From the NCBI GenBank assembly GCA_029779845.1, contig JAKOZT010000134.1:40448-104447 (forward strand): a DNA stretch of 64,000 nt, read 5' to 3'. Below the pieces are notes generated by a model, which saw only the letters and a list, made by a program, of their open reading frames with translations, had not been told where the DNA came from and did no database searches. This document shows, one piece after another, positions 43,583 to 57,880 of this stretch; position 1 is the first letter of the stretch; each line of letters opens with the position of its first letter. This DNA is from Pseudomonadota bacterium (lineage in GTDB: Bacteria > Pseudomonadota > Gammaproteobacteria > Burkholderiales > Burkholderiaceae_C). The translations under genes were made by a program, and so were the position numbers.

Positions 43583-44575
43583 ATGCAGGCGATCCTGGCC
43601 GTCACCTTCCCCTTCTTCGCACTCGTCCTGCTCGGCTACCTCGCGGTGCAGCGCGGCTACCTGCCCGAATCGGCGATCCCCGGCCTGAACGGCTTCGTGC
43701 TGTTCTTCGCGCTGCCGTGCATGCTGTTCCGCTTCGGCGCGAGCATGCCCTTCGCGCAATTGATCGACCCGGTGCTGATCGTGATCTGGGGCGGCAGCGC
43801 CGCGCTGATGGTGCTGTTCACGATCGCGCTGACGCTGCGCCGCACACCCGAGAGCGCCGGCGTGGCCATGAAGGACGCGGCCTTCGGCGCGCTGGTCGCG
43901 GCCTTCCCGAACTCGGGCTTCATGGGCTTCCCGCTTTTGATCGGCCTGCTCGGCGAGAAGACCGCCGGGCCGCTGATCGGCTGCATCCTGATCGACATCG
44001 TCTTCACCAGCTCGCTGTGCCTGGCGCTGGCGCAGCTGCGCCCGGCCAGCGAGACGGCCACGCAGCACGGCATCGTCGCGCCCTTCCTGCGCGCGCTGCG
44101 CGGCGCGCTGACGAACCCGCTGCCCTGGGCGATCGCGCTCGGCGCGCTGGTGGCGGCCACCGGCGTGAGCCAGCCCGGGCCGTTCAAGGACATCGTTCGC
44201 ATGCTGGGCGACTCGGCGACGCCGGTGGCCCTCTTCACCATCGGCGCGGTGCTGTGGCGCGCGCAGCAGCACGCGCACAGCCGCACGCCGCTGCGCGACT
44301 TCCTGCCGGTGGCGCTGGTCAAGCTGTTCGTGCACCCGCTCTTGGTGCTCAGCGGCGGCGTGGTGGCCAACGCGCTGGGCGCGGGCGTCTCGCCCTTCGC
44401 GCTGACGGTGCTGGTGCTCAACGCCGCGCTGCCGAGCGCGAGCAACGTGGCGATCCTCGCCGAGCGCTACGGCGCCGACAACGGCCGCGTGACGCGCATC
44501 ATCATGGTCAGCACAGCGCTGGCGTTCGTCAGCTTCTCGCTGATCGCGTGGCTGTTCGGCGTGCGCAAGGACTGA
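43583..44575 (+). CDS. AEC family transporter (auxin efflux carrier type)
   Basis: The 330-residue protein has about ten membrane helices. Features of the family are FLPESAIPGLNGFVLFFALP-like start (LNGFVLFFALPCMLFRFGAS), the discontinuous helix region FPNSGFMGFPLLIGLLGEK and a mirrored second half ending LNAALPSASNVAILAERYGA. Bacterial members export or import small organic acids such as malate or malonate; the substrate here is open. The track hides the start in a longer frame; the ATG at 43583 fits the family. The terminator of the convergent atp operon follows. Confidence 0.9.
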   Translation: MQAILAVTFPFFALVLLGYLAVQRGYLPESAIPGLNGFVLFFALPCMLFRFGASMPFAQLIDPVLIVIWGGSAALMVLFTIALTLRRTPESAGVAMKDAAFGALVAAFPNSGFMGFPLLIGLLGEKTAGPLIGCILIDIVFTSSLCLALAQLRPASETATQHGIVAPFLRALRGALTNPLPWAIALGALVAATGVSQPGPFKDIVRMLGDSATPVALFTIGAVLWRAQQHAHSRTPLRDFLPVALVKLFVHPLLVLSGGVVANALGAGVSPFALTVLVLNAALPSASNVAILAERYGADNGRVTRIIMVSTALAFVSFSLIAWLFGVRKD

Positions 44576-44583
44576 GCGCCGAA

Positions 44584-44618
44584 AGAAAAACCCGCCGGGC
44601 GTCGCCGCCGGGCGGGTT
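44584..44618 (-). terminator. Intrinsic terminator of the atp operon
   Basis: Read on the minus strand, AACCCGCC and GGCGGGTT form an 8-base stem around a GC-rich inner part, followed by TTTTTCTTTC. It starts 20 bases after the atpC stop. It lies between convergent atpC and the AEC gene and could also weakly stop the latter, though no T-run follows on the plus strand. Confidence 0.85.
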
Positions 44619-44637
44619 CTCGCGATCGCGCGGGCGA

Positions 44638-45054
44638 CTACTTCCTGCGCAGCTTCTGGATCGCCGCGAGCTGCGCAGCCATCGTCGCGAACTCGCTTTG
44701 CGCGGCGGCGAAGTCGATGTCGCTCTTGGCGTTTTTCATCGCTTCCTCGGCGAGCTTCTTCGCCTCGGTGGCCTTGGCCTCGTCGAGGTCGTGGCCGCGG
44801 ATCGCGGTGTCGGCGAGCACCGTCACGCAGTTGGGCTGCACCTCGAGGATGCCGCCGGCGACGAAGACGAACTCTTCCTGGCCGTTGTCGGCGCGCTCGA
44901 TGCGCACCGCGCCCGGCTTGATGCGCGTGATCAGCGGCGTGTGGCGCGGCAGGATGCCGAGCTCGCCGGCTTCGCCCGGCAGCGCGACGAACTTCGCCTC
45001 GCCGGAGAAGATGCTCTCTTCGGCGGAGACGACGTCGACGTGGATGGTGGCCAT
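44638..45054 (-). CDS. atpC: ATP synthase F1 subunit epsilon
   Basis: The 138-residue protein has the N-terminal beta sandwich ([60 protein letters not shown]) and the C-terminal helical hairpin ([20 protein letters not shown]). It joins the rotor c-ring to gamma and its hairpin inhibits idle ATP hydrolysis. It is the last gene of the operon, 11 bases after atpD and followed by a terminator. Confidence 0.96.
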   Translation of the reverse strand: MATIHVDVVSAEESIFSGEAKFVALPGEAGELGILPRHTPLITRIKPGAVRIERADNGQEEFVFVAGGILEVQPNCVTVLADTAIRGHDLDEAKATEAKKLAEEAMKNAKSDIDFAAAQSEFATMAAQLAAIQKLRRK

Positions 45055-45065
45055 CGTGCGGCTCC

Positions 45066-47401
<2,336 letters not shown>

Positions 47402-47425
47402 GGTCAGGACTCCTTGGGCTGGGGC

Positions 47426-48979
<1,554 letters not shown>

Positions 48980-49007
48980 GTCTTTCTCCGGGACGACCTG
49001 GCCACGC

Positions 49008-49541
49008 TCACGCGGACAGCACCGCCTTCATTTGTTCCAGACGGGCCTTGACCGAGGTGTCGAGCACCTCGTCGCCGACCGCCACGCGGATGCCACCGAT
49101 CAGCGACGGGTCGACCGCGACGCTCGCCTTGAGCTTGCGGCCGAAGCGCTTCTCCAGCGAAGCCACCACCTGCTGGAGCTGCGCGGCGTCGATCGGGAAG
49201 GCGCTGAGCACCATGGCGTCGGACACGCCGGAGCGGGCGTTGACGAGCGCGTGGAACTGCGCGGCGATCTCCGGCAGCGCGGCGAGGCGGCCGTTGTCGA
49301 TCACGGTGCGCAGCAGGTTCTTCGCGCCCTCGCCGAACGTGGCCTTGGCCGCGGCGGTGATCAGCTCGAACACCTGCTGCGGCGGCACCTTCGGGTTGTC
49401 GGCGAACTGGCGCACCTGCTCGTTGCCGGCGACCGCGGCGAGCGCGTTCACCTGCTCGGAGACGGCCGCCGCGTCGTTCGGCGCGATCGCCTTGAACAAG
49501 GCTTCGGCATACGGCCGGGCGATGGTTGCCAGCTCGGCCAT
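49008..49541 (-). CDS. atpH: ATP synthase F1 subunit delta
   Basis: The ATG at 49541 ([20 protein letters not shown]) gives 177 residues; the track extends it through an unrelated frame of atpF. The N-terminal six-helix bundle ([40 protein letters not shown]) and the C-terminal motif [20 protein letters not shown] are typical. It clamps the stator stalk b-dimer to the top of F1. It is 2 bases after the end of atpF. Confidence 0.96.
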   Translation of the reverse strand: MAELATIARPYAEALFKAIAPNDAAAVSEQVNALAAVAGNEQVRQFADNPKVPPQQVFELITAAAKATFGEGAKNLLRTVIDNGRLAALPEIAAQFHALVNARSGVSDAMVLSAFPIDAAQLQQVVASLEKRFGRKLKASVAVDPSLIGGIRVAVGDEVLDTSVKARLEQMKAVLSA

Positions 49542-49543
49542 GC

Positions 49544-50014
49544 TCAGAGCTCCGCTTTCAGGCGATTCAGCAGCTCGGCGTGCACGGAGGGGTTGACCTC
49601 CTTGCGCAGGATCTGCTCGGCGCCCTTGACCGCCAGCGCGGCGACCTGGTCGCGCAGCGCCTCGCGGGCCTTGACGGCTTCCTGCTCGGCCTCGGCGCGC
49701 GCGGCGGCGATGATCTTGGCGCCCTCGTCGGACGCGCGGCCCTTGGCCTCCTCGATCATCTGCTGCGCCAGGCGCTCGGCGTCGGCCAGGCGCTGCTGGG
49801 CGTCGTTGCGGGCGGCGGAGAGCTGCTCCTCGACACGCTTGTTGGCGGCGGCGAGGTCGGCCTTCGCCTTGTCGGCGGCCGACAGGCCGTCGGCGATCTT
49901 CTGCGCACGCTCGTCGAGCGCCTTCGTGATCGGCGGCCACACGAACTTCATCGTGAACCACACCAGGATCAGGAAGACGATCAGCTGCGCAATCAGCGTA
50001 GCGTTGATGCTCAC
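49544..50014 (-). CDS. atpF: ATP synthase F0 subunit b
   Basis: The 156-residue protein has one N-terminal membrane helix ([20 protein letters not shown]) and a long charged helix that dimerises as the outer stalk ([40 protein letters not shown]). Only one b gene is present, so the stalk is a homodimer rather than the b/b' form of photosynthetic bacteria. It lies between atpE and atpH, 53 bases after atpE. Confidence 0.96.
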   Translation of the reverse strand: MSINATLIAQLIVFLILVWFTMKFVWPPITKALDERAQKIADGLSAADKAKADLAAANKRVEEQLSAARNDAQQRLADAERLAQQMIEEAKGRASDEGAKIIAAARAEAEQEAVKAREALRDQVAALAVKGAEQILRKEVNPSVHAELLNRLKAEL

Positions 50015-50067
50015 GTTGTTGCCTCTGAAACGTCAGGGGGATGTCGCGCTGCGGCAGCGGCGACGGC

Positions 50068-51239
<1,172 letters not shown>

Positions 51240-51264
51240 GAACGTCTTCTCGATTCGTTGCGTT

Positions 51265-51753
51265 TCAACGGGCGCGCCACAACAGCGCGACCCAGTTCAC
51301 TTTCATGCACACCACCATCGTGATCAGCAGCGTGGGCCAGCTCAAGCCGGGCACCACCTTCGCCGCGATCACGAGCATGGCGATGGCCACCCCGATCTTC
51401 AGCATCTCCCAGAACAGGAACCCCGCGGCCGCGGCCACCGGGGAACCCGCCCCTCTTCTTCTTGTCATGCCGCGCGCCAGCAAGGCGCCCGGCAAGGCCA
51501 CGGCCAGCGCGCCGTAGAGCGCCGACCAGGCGGCCCCGCTGCGTTGCGTGACCAGCCAGACGACGGCCGTGCACAACAACCCCGCCGCGGCCTGCGCCGC
51601 GACGACCCGCCAGGGCGAGACCTGCGGGAGACGCGCCCTCAAGGCCTGCGCTTCTTCGCGCGACAGCGTCTTGAAAGGCTCGTCCCGTGCCTCATCTGCA
51701 CAGCCTTCGTGTCCTGCGAGGTACTTCGCACCGTGGTCGATCGTGTCGGTCAT
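51265..51753 (-). CDS. atpI: ATP synthase protein I (assembly factor)
   Basis: The 162-residue protein has a soluble N-terminus of 50 residues and four membrane helices ([76 protein letters not shown]). It matches AtpI in size and place; family members help c-ring assembly and magnesium uptake and are not needed for catalysis. It is the first gene of the operon behind a TATAAT promoter. Confidence 0.9.
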   Translation of the reverse strand: MTDTIDHGAKYLAGHEGCADEARDEPFKTLSREEAQALRARLPQVSPWRVVAAQAAAGLLCTAVVWLVTQRSGAAWSALYGALAVALPGALLARGMTRRRGAGSPVAAAAGFLFWEMLKIGVAIAMLVIAAKVVPGLSWPTLLITMVVCMKVNWVALLWRAR

Positions 51754-51790
51754 GGTGCGCGGTCACGTCTGCTTGCAGCAAAGCCTCGGA

Positions 51791-51796
51791 ATTATA
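51791..51796 (-). promoter_or_regulatory. Predicted promoter of the atp operon
   Basis: On the minus strand the perfect -10 box TATAAT lies 38 bases before the atpI ATG. Sixteen bases upstream is TCGAAA, a partial -35 match. The RNA would begin near 51784 and carry a leader of about 30 bases. A GGTC/GACC hairpin around GAAAA overlaps the -35 region. The remaining 190 bases to the DsbD-like gene hold no other clear feature; GACAAT (51908) may be that gene's -10 box. Confidence 0.65.
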
Positions 51797-51943
51797 CGTG
51801 GTTACCCGGTCTTTTCGACCGCCCCCGGTTCCGACATGTGCCGGCCCGGCTGCGGCGCGCATGGTGGGGCGGTTGCCTTACGTCACGCTTGACGATTCCT
51901 TCGGATCGACAATCGCGGCTCGTTCAGCCTTCCGCCTCCTCCC

Positions 51944-54049
51944 ATGCGTCTGCCGCGCGCACTGCTCGCCGCCCTGCTCTCGATGCCGCTCGTGGCCTTC
52001 GCGCTGCCCGGCGGCAGCGCCGTCGTCACCACCGAGCAGGTGCGCGCCGAACTGGTGGCGCACGCGCCGCAGGGCGTGCAGCCGGGCCAGCCGCTGTGGC
52101 TGGCCCTGGCGATCGAACATCGGCCGCACTGGCACACCTACTGGAAGAACCCCGGCGACTCGGGCCTGCCGACCACCTTGCAATGGACGCTGCCGCCCGG
52201 CTTCGCGGCCGGCGAGATCGACTGGCCGACGCCGCAGCGGCTGCCGATCGGCCCGCTGGTGAACCACGGCTACGAAGGCCGGCTGCTGCTGCCGGTGAAG
52301 GTCGAGGTTCCATCCGGTTACGGCGGCGACACGCTCAGCGTGAAGCTGCGCGCCGACTGGCTGGTGTGCAAGGACGTCTGCATTCCCGAAGGCGGCGACT
52401 TCGCGCTCGACATCCCGGCACGCTCGGCCTTCGCGGCGCACGCGGCCGATTTCGACGCGGCGCTGGCCGCGCGGCCGCGCGCGCTGCCCGACGCGAAGGC
52501 GTCCGCGACGGTGGGCAACGACGGGCTGGCGCTGGAAGTCGCCGGCCTGCCTGCCGCCTGGGCCGGCAAGGCGGTCGAGTTCTTCCCCGAAGCGATCGGC
52601 GTGCTCGACAACGCGCTGCCGCGAAAAGCCGAATGGGACGGCGCGCGCTGGCGCGTGCGCGTGCCCTTGTCCGACCAGCGCAGCGACGCGCCGGCGCACA
52701 TGGACGCGGTGCTGGTCGCCCCCGGCGAGAAGGCCGGCGTGCGCATCGGCTTCGACATCGCCGGCAGCTGGCCCGCGCCGGGCAGCACCCCGGCCCCGGC
52801 ACCCGCCGCCGCGCCGGGGGGCAACCCCGCCTCCCCCGGCCTCGCCCTCGCGCTGCTGTTCGCGCTGCTCGGCGGCGCGCTGCTCAACCTGATGCCCTGC
52901 GTGTTCCCGGTGCTGTCGCTGAAGGTGCTGGGCTTCGCCGCGCATGCGAGCGACCGGCGCGCGCTCGCGCTCGGCGGCATCGCCTACACGCTCGGCGTGG
53001 TGCTGTCCTTCGTCGCGCTGGCCGGCGCGCTGCTCGCGCTGCGCGCCGGCGGCGAGCAGCTCGGCTGGGGCTTCCAGCTGCAGTCGCCGGCGGTGATCGC
53101 GCTGCTGGCCGCACTCTTCACGCTGATCGGCCTGAACCTCGCCGGCGTGTTCGAGTTCGGCTCGGTGCTGCCCAGCAGCCTGGCCAGCCTGCAGGCGCGC
53201 CACCCGGCGGTCGATGCGCTGCTCACCGGCGTGCTCGCGGTGGCGGTCGCCTCGCCCTGCACCGCGCCCTTCATGGGCGCGTCGCTCGGCCTGGCGGTCA
53301 CGCTGCCGGCGGCGCAGGCGCTGGCGGTGTTCGCCGCGCTCGGGCTGGGCATGGCGCTGCCTTACCTGGCCGCCAGCCTGTGGCCGGCGCTGGCGCGCGC
53401 GCTGCCGCGGCCCGGCGCGTGGATGGCGCGCTTCAAGGTGCTGATGGCCTTCCCGATGTTCGCCACGGTGATCTGGCTGGTGTGGGTGATCGGCCAGCAG
53501 ACCGGCATCGACGGCGCCGCCGCGCTGCTGGCCGTGCTGCTCGCGCTCGCCTTCATCGCCTGGGCGCTGGGCACGCCGGGCATCGGCCGCATCGCACGCG
53601 CCAGCTTCGGCGTGCTGGGCGCACTCGCCTTCGCCGCGGCGCTGTCATGGATGCTGCCGGCCTTCCAGGCCTCGGCGGCGACCGGGCCGGCGCGCAGCGG
53701 CGCGGCGGAAACGCACTGGCAGCCGTGGAGCGAGCAGCGCGTCGCCGAGCTGCGCGCCGCCGGCACGCCGGTGTTCGTCGACTTCACCGCCGCGTGGTGC
53801 GTGACCTGCCAGTACAACAAGCGCACCACGCTGGTGGATGCGCAGGTGCTGGCCGACTTCGCCGCGCGCGGCGTGGTGCTGCTGCGCGCCGACTGGACGC
53901 GCCGCGACGCCGCGATCACCGCCGCGCTAGCCGCCTTCGGCCGCAACGGCGTGCCGGTGTACGCGCTCTACGGCCGCGACGGCGCGCCGCAGATCCTGAG
54001 CGAGATCCTCAGCGTGCGCGAGGTGCGCGACGCGCTGTCCCGCCTGTGA
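51944..54049 (+). CDS. DsbD-like thiol:disulfide interchange protein (ScsB/DsbD type)
   Basis: The 701-residue protein brings reducing power from cytoplasmic thioredoxin to the periplasm. It has a signal peptide, a periplasmic domain with the pair CKDVC (LVCKDVCIPEGG), an eight-helix membrane domain with the redox cysteines in NLMPCVFPVLSLK and ASPCTAPFMG, and a C-terminal thioredoxin domain with FTAAWCVTCQYNK. All six relay cysteines are present. The large N-terminal domain resembles ScsB more than classical DsbD. It is followed after 17 bases by a periplasmic thioredoxin-like gene, its probable client. Confidence 0.92.
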   Translation: MRLPRALLAALLSMPLVAFALPGGSAVVTTEQVRAELVAHAPQGVQPGQPLWLALAIEHRPHWHTYWKNPGDSGLPTTLQWTLPPGFAAGEIDWPTPQRLPIGPLVNHGYEGRLLLPVKVEVPSGYGGDTLSVKLRADWLVCKDVCIPEGGDFALDIPARSAFAAHAADFDAALAARPRALPDAKASATVGNDGLALEVAGLPAAWAGKAVEFFPEAIGVLDNALPRKAEWDGARWRVRVPLSDQRSDAPAHMDAVLVAPGEKAGVRIGFDIAGSWPAPGSTPAPAPAAAPGGNPASPGLALALLFALLGGALLNLMPCVFPVLSLKVLGFAAHASDRRALALGGIAYTLGVVLSFVALAGALLALRAGGEQLGWGFQLQSPAVIALLAALFTLIGLNLAGVFEFGSVLPSSLASLQARHPAVDALLTGVLAVAVASPCTAPFMGASLGLAVTLPAAQALAVFAALGLGMALPYLAASLWPALARALPRPGAWMARFKVLMAFPMFATVIWLVWVIGQQTGIDGAAALLAVLLALAFIAWALGTPGIGRIARASFGVLGALAFAAALSWMLPAFQASAATGPARSGAAETHWQPWSEQRVAELRAAGTPVFVDFTAAWCVTCQYNKRTTLVDAQVLADFAARGVVLLRADWTRRDAAITAALAAFGRNGVPVYALYGRDGAPQILSEILSVREVRDALSRL

Positions 54050-54066
54050 TGCCGGAAGGAGTTGCC

Positions 54067-54678
54067 ATGAAGACATCGTCGATCCGCTTCATTGCCGCCG
54101 CGGCCACGCTGGCTGCCTCCGCCTCGGCCTTCGCGGTCGCGGTGGGCCAGATCGCGCCCGCCTTCAGCGCCGTCGACACCGCCGGCAAGACCGTCTCGCT
54201 GGCCGACTTCAAGGGCAAGGTGGTGGTGCTCGAATGGGTCAACCCCGGCTGCCCGTTCGTGCGCAAGCACTACGAGAGCGCCAACATGCCGGCGACGCAG
54301 AAGAGCGCGCTGGCGCAGGGCGCGGTGTGGCTGGCGATCAACTCGACGCATACCGGCTCGGGCGACTACCTGCAGCCCGCCGCGCTGGCCGCGTGGATCA
54401 AGGACAAGGGCGGCGTGCCCAGCGCGACGCTGATGGACGCCGACGGCAAGATCGGCCGCGCCTACGGCGCTCGCACGACGCCGCACATGTACATCATCGA
54501 CACGAAGGGCACGCTGGTCTACGCCGGCGCGATCGACAGCAAGCCGACCGCGAACCCGGCCGACATCGCCACCGCCACCAACCACGTCAGGCAGGCGCTC
54601 GCCGAGGTGGCGGCCGGCAAGCCGGTGAGCCAGCCGGTCACGCAGGCCTACGGCTGCTCGATCAAGTACGGCGACTGA
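54067..54678 (+). CDS. Periplasmic thioredoxin-like (AhpC/TSA type) protein
   Basis: The ATG at 54067 has GGAAGGAG just before it and gives 203 residues. A signal peptide (AAAATLAASASAFAVAVG) precedes a thioredoxin fold: FSAVDTAGKTVSLADFKGKV, LEWVNPGCPFVRKHYESANM with a single peroxidatic-type cysteine, TTPHMYIIDTKGTLVYAGAI and a second cysteine near the end (YGCSIKYGD). It probably acts as a peroxide reductase or thiol transfer protein reduced by the DsbD-like partner next to it. The exact substrate is unknown. Confidence 0.9.
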   Translation: MKTSSIRFIAAAATLAASASAFAVAVGQIAPAFSAVDTAGKTVSLADFKGKVVVLEWVNPGCPFVRKHYESANMPATQKSALAQGAVWLAINSTHTGSGDYLQPAALAAWIKDKGGVPSATLMDADGKIGRAYGARTTPHMYIIDTKGTLVYAGAIDSKPTANPADIATATNHVRQALAEVAAGKPVSQPVTQAYGCSIKYGD

Positions 54679-54693
54679 TCGGCCGATCAGCCA

Positions 54694-55596
54694 TCAGCCC
54701 ACCGCGAAGTTGACCGGCAGCCCCGGCACGTCGACCTCGAAGGCGAGCACGCAGCCCGCCGCCGGCTGTGCGGCCAGTTCGCTTTCCGGCCGCTTGTCGC
54801 GCGCGGTGGTCACATAGATCGTCTTCAGGTCGGCGCCGCCGAAGCAGGGCATGGTCGCGCAGCGCACCGGCAGCGCCAGCTCGCGCACGGTCTCGCCGCT
54901 CGGCGAAAGACGCAGCAGGCGCTGGCCCTCGAACATCGCCACCCAGTAGCAGCCTTCGGCGTCCACCGCCGCGCCGTCGGGGCGGCCGCCGTAACTCTCC
55001 AGCGGCTGTCCGGCCTGCTTGAGCGGAAAGCGCGCGAACACGCGCCGGCTGCTGAGCTCGCCGGTCGAGGGCTCGAAATCGAAGGCGTGGATGGTGTGGG
55101 CCGTGGTGTCGGTCCAGTACATCGTGCGGCCGTCCGGGCTCCAGGCCAGGCCGTTGGCGACGGTGGCCTCGCCGGCGCGCTTGGCCAGCTTGCCGCCGGC
55201 CCAGCAGTGCAGCGTCGCCTTCGCCGCATCGCGCGGCTCGTAGATCGTGCCGGCCCAGAAGCGCCCTTGCGGATCGCACTTGCCGTCGTTGAAGCGCTCG
55301 TGCGCCGGGTCGTAGGGCGGCTCGGCGAGCCGCGTGCGTTCGCCGCTGGCAGGGTCGAAGCGGAACAGGCCGTCGCGCATCGCCAGCAGCAGCGTGCCGT
55401 CCAGGCAGGGCGCGCAGCTGCCGGGTTCGGACTCCAGCTCCCAGTGCTTCAGTTCGCCGCTCGCCGGATCGAAACGGTTCAGCCGCCGGCCCGGAATGTC
55501 GACGTAGTAGAGCGCCGCTTCGCGCGGATGCCAGAACGGCGATTCGCCGAGCCGCGCGGGGGAAGCGACGGCGACGCGGATCTCCGGCTCGTTCAC
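54694..55596 (-). CDS. SMP-30/gluconolactonase family lactonase
   Basis: The GTG at 55596 overlaps the aldose epimerase stop as GTGA and gives 300 residues. The six-bladed propeller motifs are ARLGESPFWHPREAALYYVD (metal-binding glutamate), ERFNDGKCDPQGRFWAGTIY, TVANGLAWSPDGRTMYWTDT and GRPDGAAVDAEGCYWVAMFE (metal-binding Asn and Asp). It hydrolyses sugar lactones to sugar acids. It is the last gene of a sugar-acid set with an epimerase and an aldolase. It lies 15 bases from the convergent thioredoxin-like gene. Confidence 0.91.
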   Translation of the reverse strand: MNEPEIRVAVASPARLGESPFWHPREAALYYVDIPGRRLNRFDPASGELKHWELESEPGSCAPCLDGTLLLAMRDGLFRFDPASGERTRLAEPPYDPAHERFNDGKCDPQGRFWAGTIYEPRDAAKATLHCWAGGKLAKRAGEATVANGLAWSPDGRTMYWTDTTAHTIHAFDFEPSTGELSSRRVFARFPLKQAGQPLESYGGRPDGAAVDAEGCYWVAMFEGQRLLRLSPSGETVRELALPVRCATMPCFGGADLKTIYVTTARDKRPESELAAQPAAGCVLAFEVDVPGLPVNFAVG

Positions 55597-56459
55597 AGCA
55601 CGCCCACGTCGAGCTGCATCCACGCGCGCGTGCTCTCGCCCGGCGCGAGGCTGCGCAGGCCGTGGGCGAGCGGATCGGCCATGTGGATCGCGTTGCTGAC
55701 GTGGCTGACCGGCTCGACGCAGAAGTAGTCCTTGGTCTGCGGCGTGTAGACCACCAGCCGGTCGAGCGAGGAGGTGAGCTGCAGCGAGAAGCGCTCGTCG
55801 CGGATGCGCGCCGCGCCGCGCCAGCCGTCGAAGCAGTGGTCGAAGTCGAGGTGCGCCACGTCGCCGTCGATGCCGGGCTGCGCCACCTTGCGCACCGGCA
55901 GCTGCAGCGCGTCCTTGTCCCAGCGGCCCGCGACTTCGGCATGCAGCCGGCTGCGCGCGCGCTTGGGGAAGTACGGGTGCCAGCCCAGGCCGACGGGCTG
56001 CGCGGCTTCGGCGAGACTGGTCAGCACCATCTCGACGTGCAGCGACTGCGGGCCGAGCGTGAAGTACTGGCTGGCCTCGAAGGCGAACGGCCAGTCGGCG
56101 TCGGGCGCATGGCGGTAGCGCAGCACCACTTCGAGCGCGCTCGACGACACCGTCTCCCAGGGGCGCTGCCAGCCGACGCCGTGCAGCGAGTGCGGCCCGT
56201 CGTCGGCGCTGGCGCGCGTCGTGTAGTCGTGCCCCTTCCAGCGAAAGCGGGCGTGGCCGAGGCGGTTGGAATACGGCAGCAGCGGGTAGCAGGCGGAGGC
56301 GCGCGAACCCGCCAGCTCGACCGGCTCGCTGCTGCGCAGGATCGGCGTCTCGCCGTGCCAGAGGCCTGCGATGCAGCCGCCGAGGTCGGGGCGCAGCGCC
56401 AGGCGCAGCGCGCCGGCGTGGAGTTCGAAGCTGTGGGTGGTGGAGGCGTGGGATGTCAT
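55593..56459 (-). CDS. Aldose 1-epimerase family protein
   Basis: The ATG at 56459 (MTSHASTTHSFELHAGALRL) gives 288 residues. Family motifs are GGCIAGLWHGETPILR, CYPLLPYSNRLGHARFRWKG, PHSLHGVGWQRPWETV (catalytic histidine), PVGLGWHPYFP (second histidine) and FCVEPVSHVSNAIHM (catalytic glutamate). It interconverts anomers of an aldose. The next gene downstream overlaps it by 4 bases and the aldolase gene ends 7 bases upstream, so all three act together on one sugar, possibly a pentose or deoxy sugar. Confidence 0.92.
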   Translation of the reverse strand: MTSHASTTHSFELHAGALRLALRPDLGGCIAGLWHGETPILRSSEPVELAGSRASACYPLLPYSNRLGHARFRWKGHDYTTRASADDGPHSLHGVGWQRPWETVSSSALEVVLRYRHAPDADWPFAFEASQYFTLGPQSLHVEMVLTSLAEAAQPVGLGWHPYFPKRARSRLHAEVAGRWDKDALQLPVRKVAQPGIDGDVAHLDFDHCFDGWRGAARIRDERFSLQLTSSLDRLVVYTPQTKDYFCVEPVSHVSNAIHMADPLAHGLRSLAPGESTRAWMQLDVGVL

Positions 56460-56466
56460 GCGGGAA

Positions 56467-57273
56467 TCAGTAGCCTTGGGTTCCGGACGACACCGAGTGC
56501 ACATGCTCGCTGCCCGAGGTGCGCAATGCGGCGATGGCGGCGCGCGCGCCCTGCATGTACAGCCCGAGGTCGGAGCCGACCGCGACGAAGTCGAAACCCG
56601 CCGCGCGGTACTGCGCCACCGCCTCCGGGCTGCCGCCGATCGTGCCGACCGGTATGCCGATCGCCTTGCAGCGCAGCACGGCCTGCGACATCAGGTCCAT
56701 CACCGCCGGGTGGGTCAGGTGGCCCACGTGGCCCATCGAGGCCGACAGGTCGCTCGGCCCGATGAACAGGCCGTCGACGCCGTCGACCGAGGCGATCGCC
56801 TCGAGCTGCCGCACCGCCTGCACGGTCTCGAGCTGCGCGATCACGCCCATGCCCTTGTTCGCGTTGGAGATGTAGTTCGGCAGCGTGCCGAAGCGGCTGG
56901 CGCGGCTCATCGTCGAGATGCCGCGCAGGCCCTGCGGCGGGTAGCGCGTGGCGGCCACCGCGCGCGCCGCCTCGTCGGCGTTCTGCACGAAGGGGAACAT
57001 CACCGTGGTCGCGCCGGCGTCGAGCACGCGCTTGACCAGCACCGCGTCGTTCCAGGCCACGCGCACGATGGGCACCATCTTCGTGGCCGACAGCGCCTGC
57101 AGCATCTGCACGACGTCCATCATGTCGACCGGCGAGTGCTCCATGTCGAGCACCGCCCAGTCGAAGCCGGCATGGCCGGTGGCCTCGGCCACCAGCGGAC
57201 TGGCCGACATCACCCAGGTGCCCACCGGCGGGTGGCCGCCGGCGGACTTGAGCAGTTGCCGGAAAGGATTCAT
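56467..57273 (-). CDS. HpcH/HpaI family aldolase (2-keto-3-deoxy acid class II type)
   Basis: The 268-residue protein is a TIM barrel with GTWVMSASPLVAEATGHAGF, DWAVLDMEHSPVDMMDVVQM (metal-site region), VKRVLDAGATTVMFPFVQNA and LFIGPSDLSASMGHVGH. These cleave 2-keto-3-deoxy acids to pyruvate and an aldehyde; related names are HpaI and YfaU. With the lactonase and epimerase beside it, a non-phosphorylating sugar-acid route is plausible. No dehydrogenase or dehydratase for such a route is in the window. Confidence 0.92.
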   Translation of the reverse strand: MNPFRQLLKSAGGHPPVGTWVMSASPLVAEATGHAGFDWAVLDMEHSPVDMMDVVQMLQALSATKMVPIVRVAWNDAVLVKRVLDAGATTVMFPFVQNADEAARAVAATRYPPQGLRGISTMSRASRFGTLPNYISNANKGMGVIAQLETVQAVRQLEAIASVDGVDGLFIGPSDLSASMGHVGHLTHPAVMDLMSQAVLRCKAIGIPVGTIGGSPEAVAQYRAAGFDFVAVGSDLGLYMQGARAAIAALRTSGSEHVHSVSSGTQGY

Positions 57274-57295
57274 GGCGTGCTCCTTCTTCTCTTCG

Positions 57296-57820
57296 TCAGT
57301 AGCGGCTCGGGCTGTCCGCGAGGTCGGCGCGCAGGTAGTGCGCGCCGGGCAGGGGGTTGAAGTAGTAGGGCGCGGTCTCGGCGAAGCCCAGCGAGGCGTA
57401 CAGCTCGCGCGCGGCCTCCATGTCGTCGAGCGTGTCGAGCAGCATCACCGAGTAGCCGCAGCGGCGCGCCTCGTCCATCAGCGCCTCGGCGAGACGGCGG
57501 CCGAGGCCGAAGCGGCGGAACGCGGGGCGCACGTAGAGGCGCTTCATCTCGCAGGCGTTGGCGTGGTCGACGTCGTGCAGCGCGCGCATCGCGCCGCAGC
57601 CGGCCACCTCGCCGTCGACCAGCGCCAGCAGCAGCTGCCCGGCCGGCGCGGCGTAGTCGCCCGGCAGCGTGGCCAGTTCTTCCTCGAAGCCCTGGAAGCA
57701 CAGGTCCACGCCCAGGCCTTCGGCGTATTCGCGGAAGATCGCGCGCACGGCGTCGATCGCTTCTGCCCCTTCGGGTACGACGAGGCGGATGTCGGGGCCG
57801 ATGTCGGCGGTCATGGGCAT
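57296..57820 (-). CDS. GNAT family N-acetyltransferase
   Basis: The 174-residue protein has the GNAT fold: VVPEGAEAIDAVRAIFREYA near the start, MKRLYVRPAFRRFGLGRRLA with the acetyl-CoA loop, ARRCGYSVMLLDTLDDMEAA and the C-terminal YASLGFAETAPYYFNP. The substrate cannot be told; the family also includes amino-acid acetyltransferases that detoxify intermediates. Two in-frame ATGs (57820, 57814) are close. It lies between the aldolase and the dehydratase genes, 22 and 60 bases from them. Confidence 0.9.
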   Translation of the reverse strand: MPMTADIGPDIRLVVPEGAEAIDAVRAIFREYAEGLGVDLCFQGFEEELATLPGDYAAPAGQLLLALVDGEVAGCGAMRALHDVDHANACEMKRLYVRPAFRRFGLGRRLAEALMDEARRCGYSVMLLDTLDDMEAARELYASLGFAETAPYYFNPLPGAHYLRADLADSPSRY

Positions 57821-57880
57821 GTCGTCGGGTCTGCAAGGCCGACGATAACGCCTCCGGCGCCCACCGGGGCGCGACCCCGG

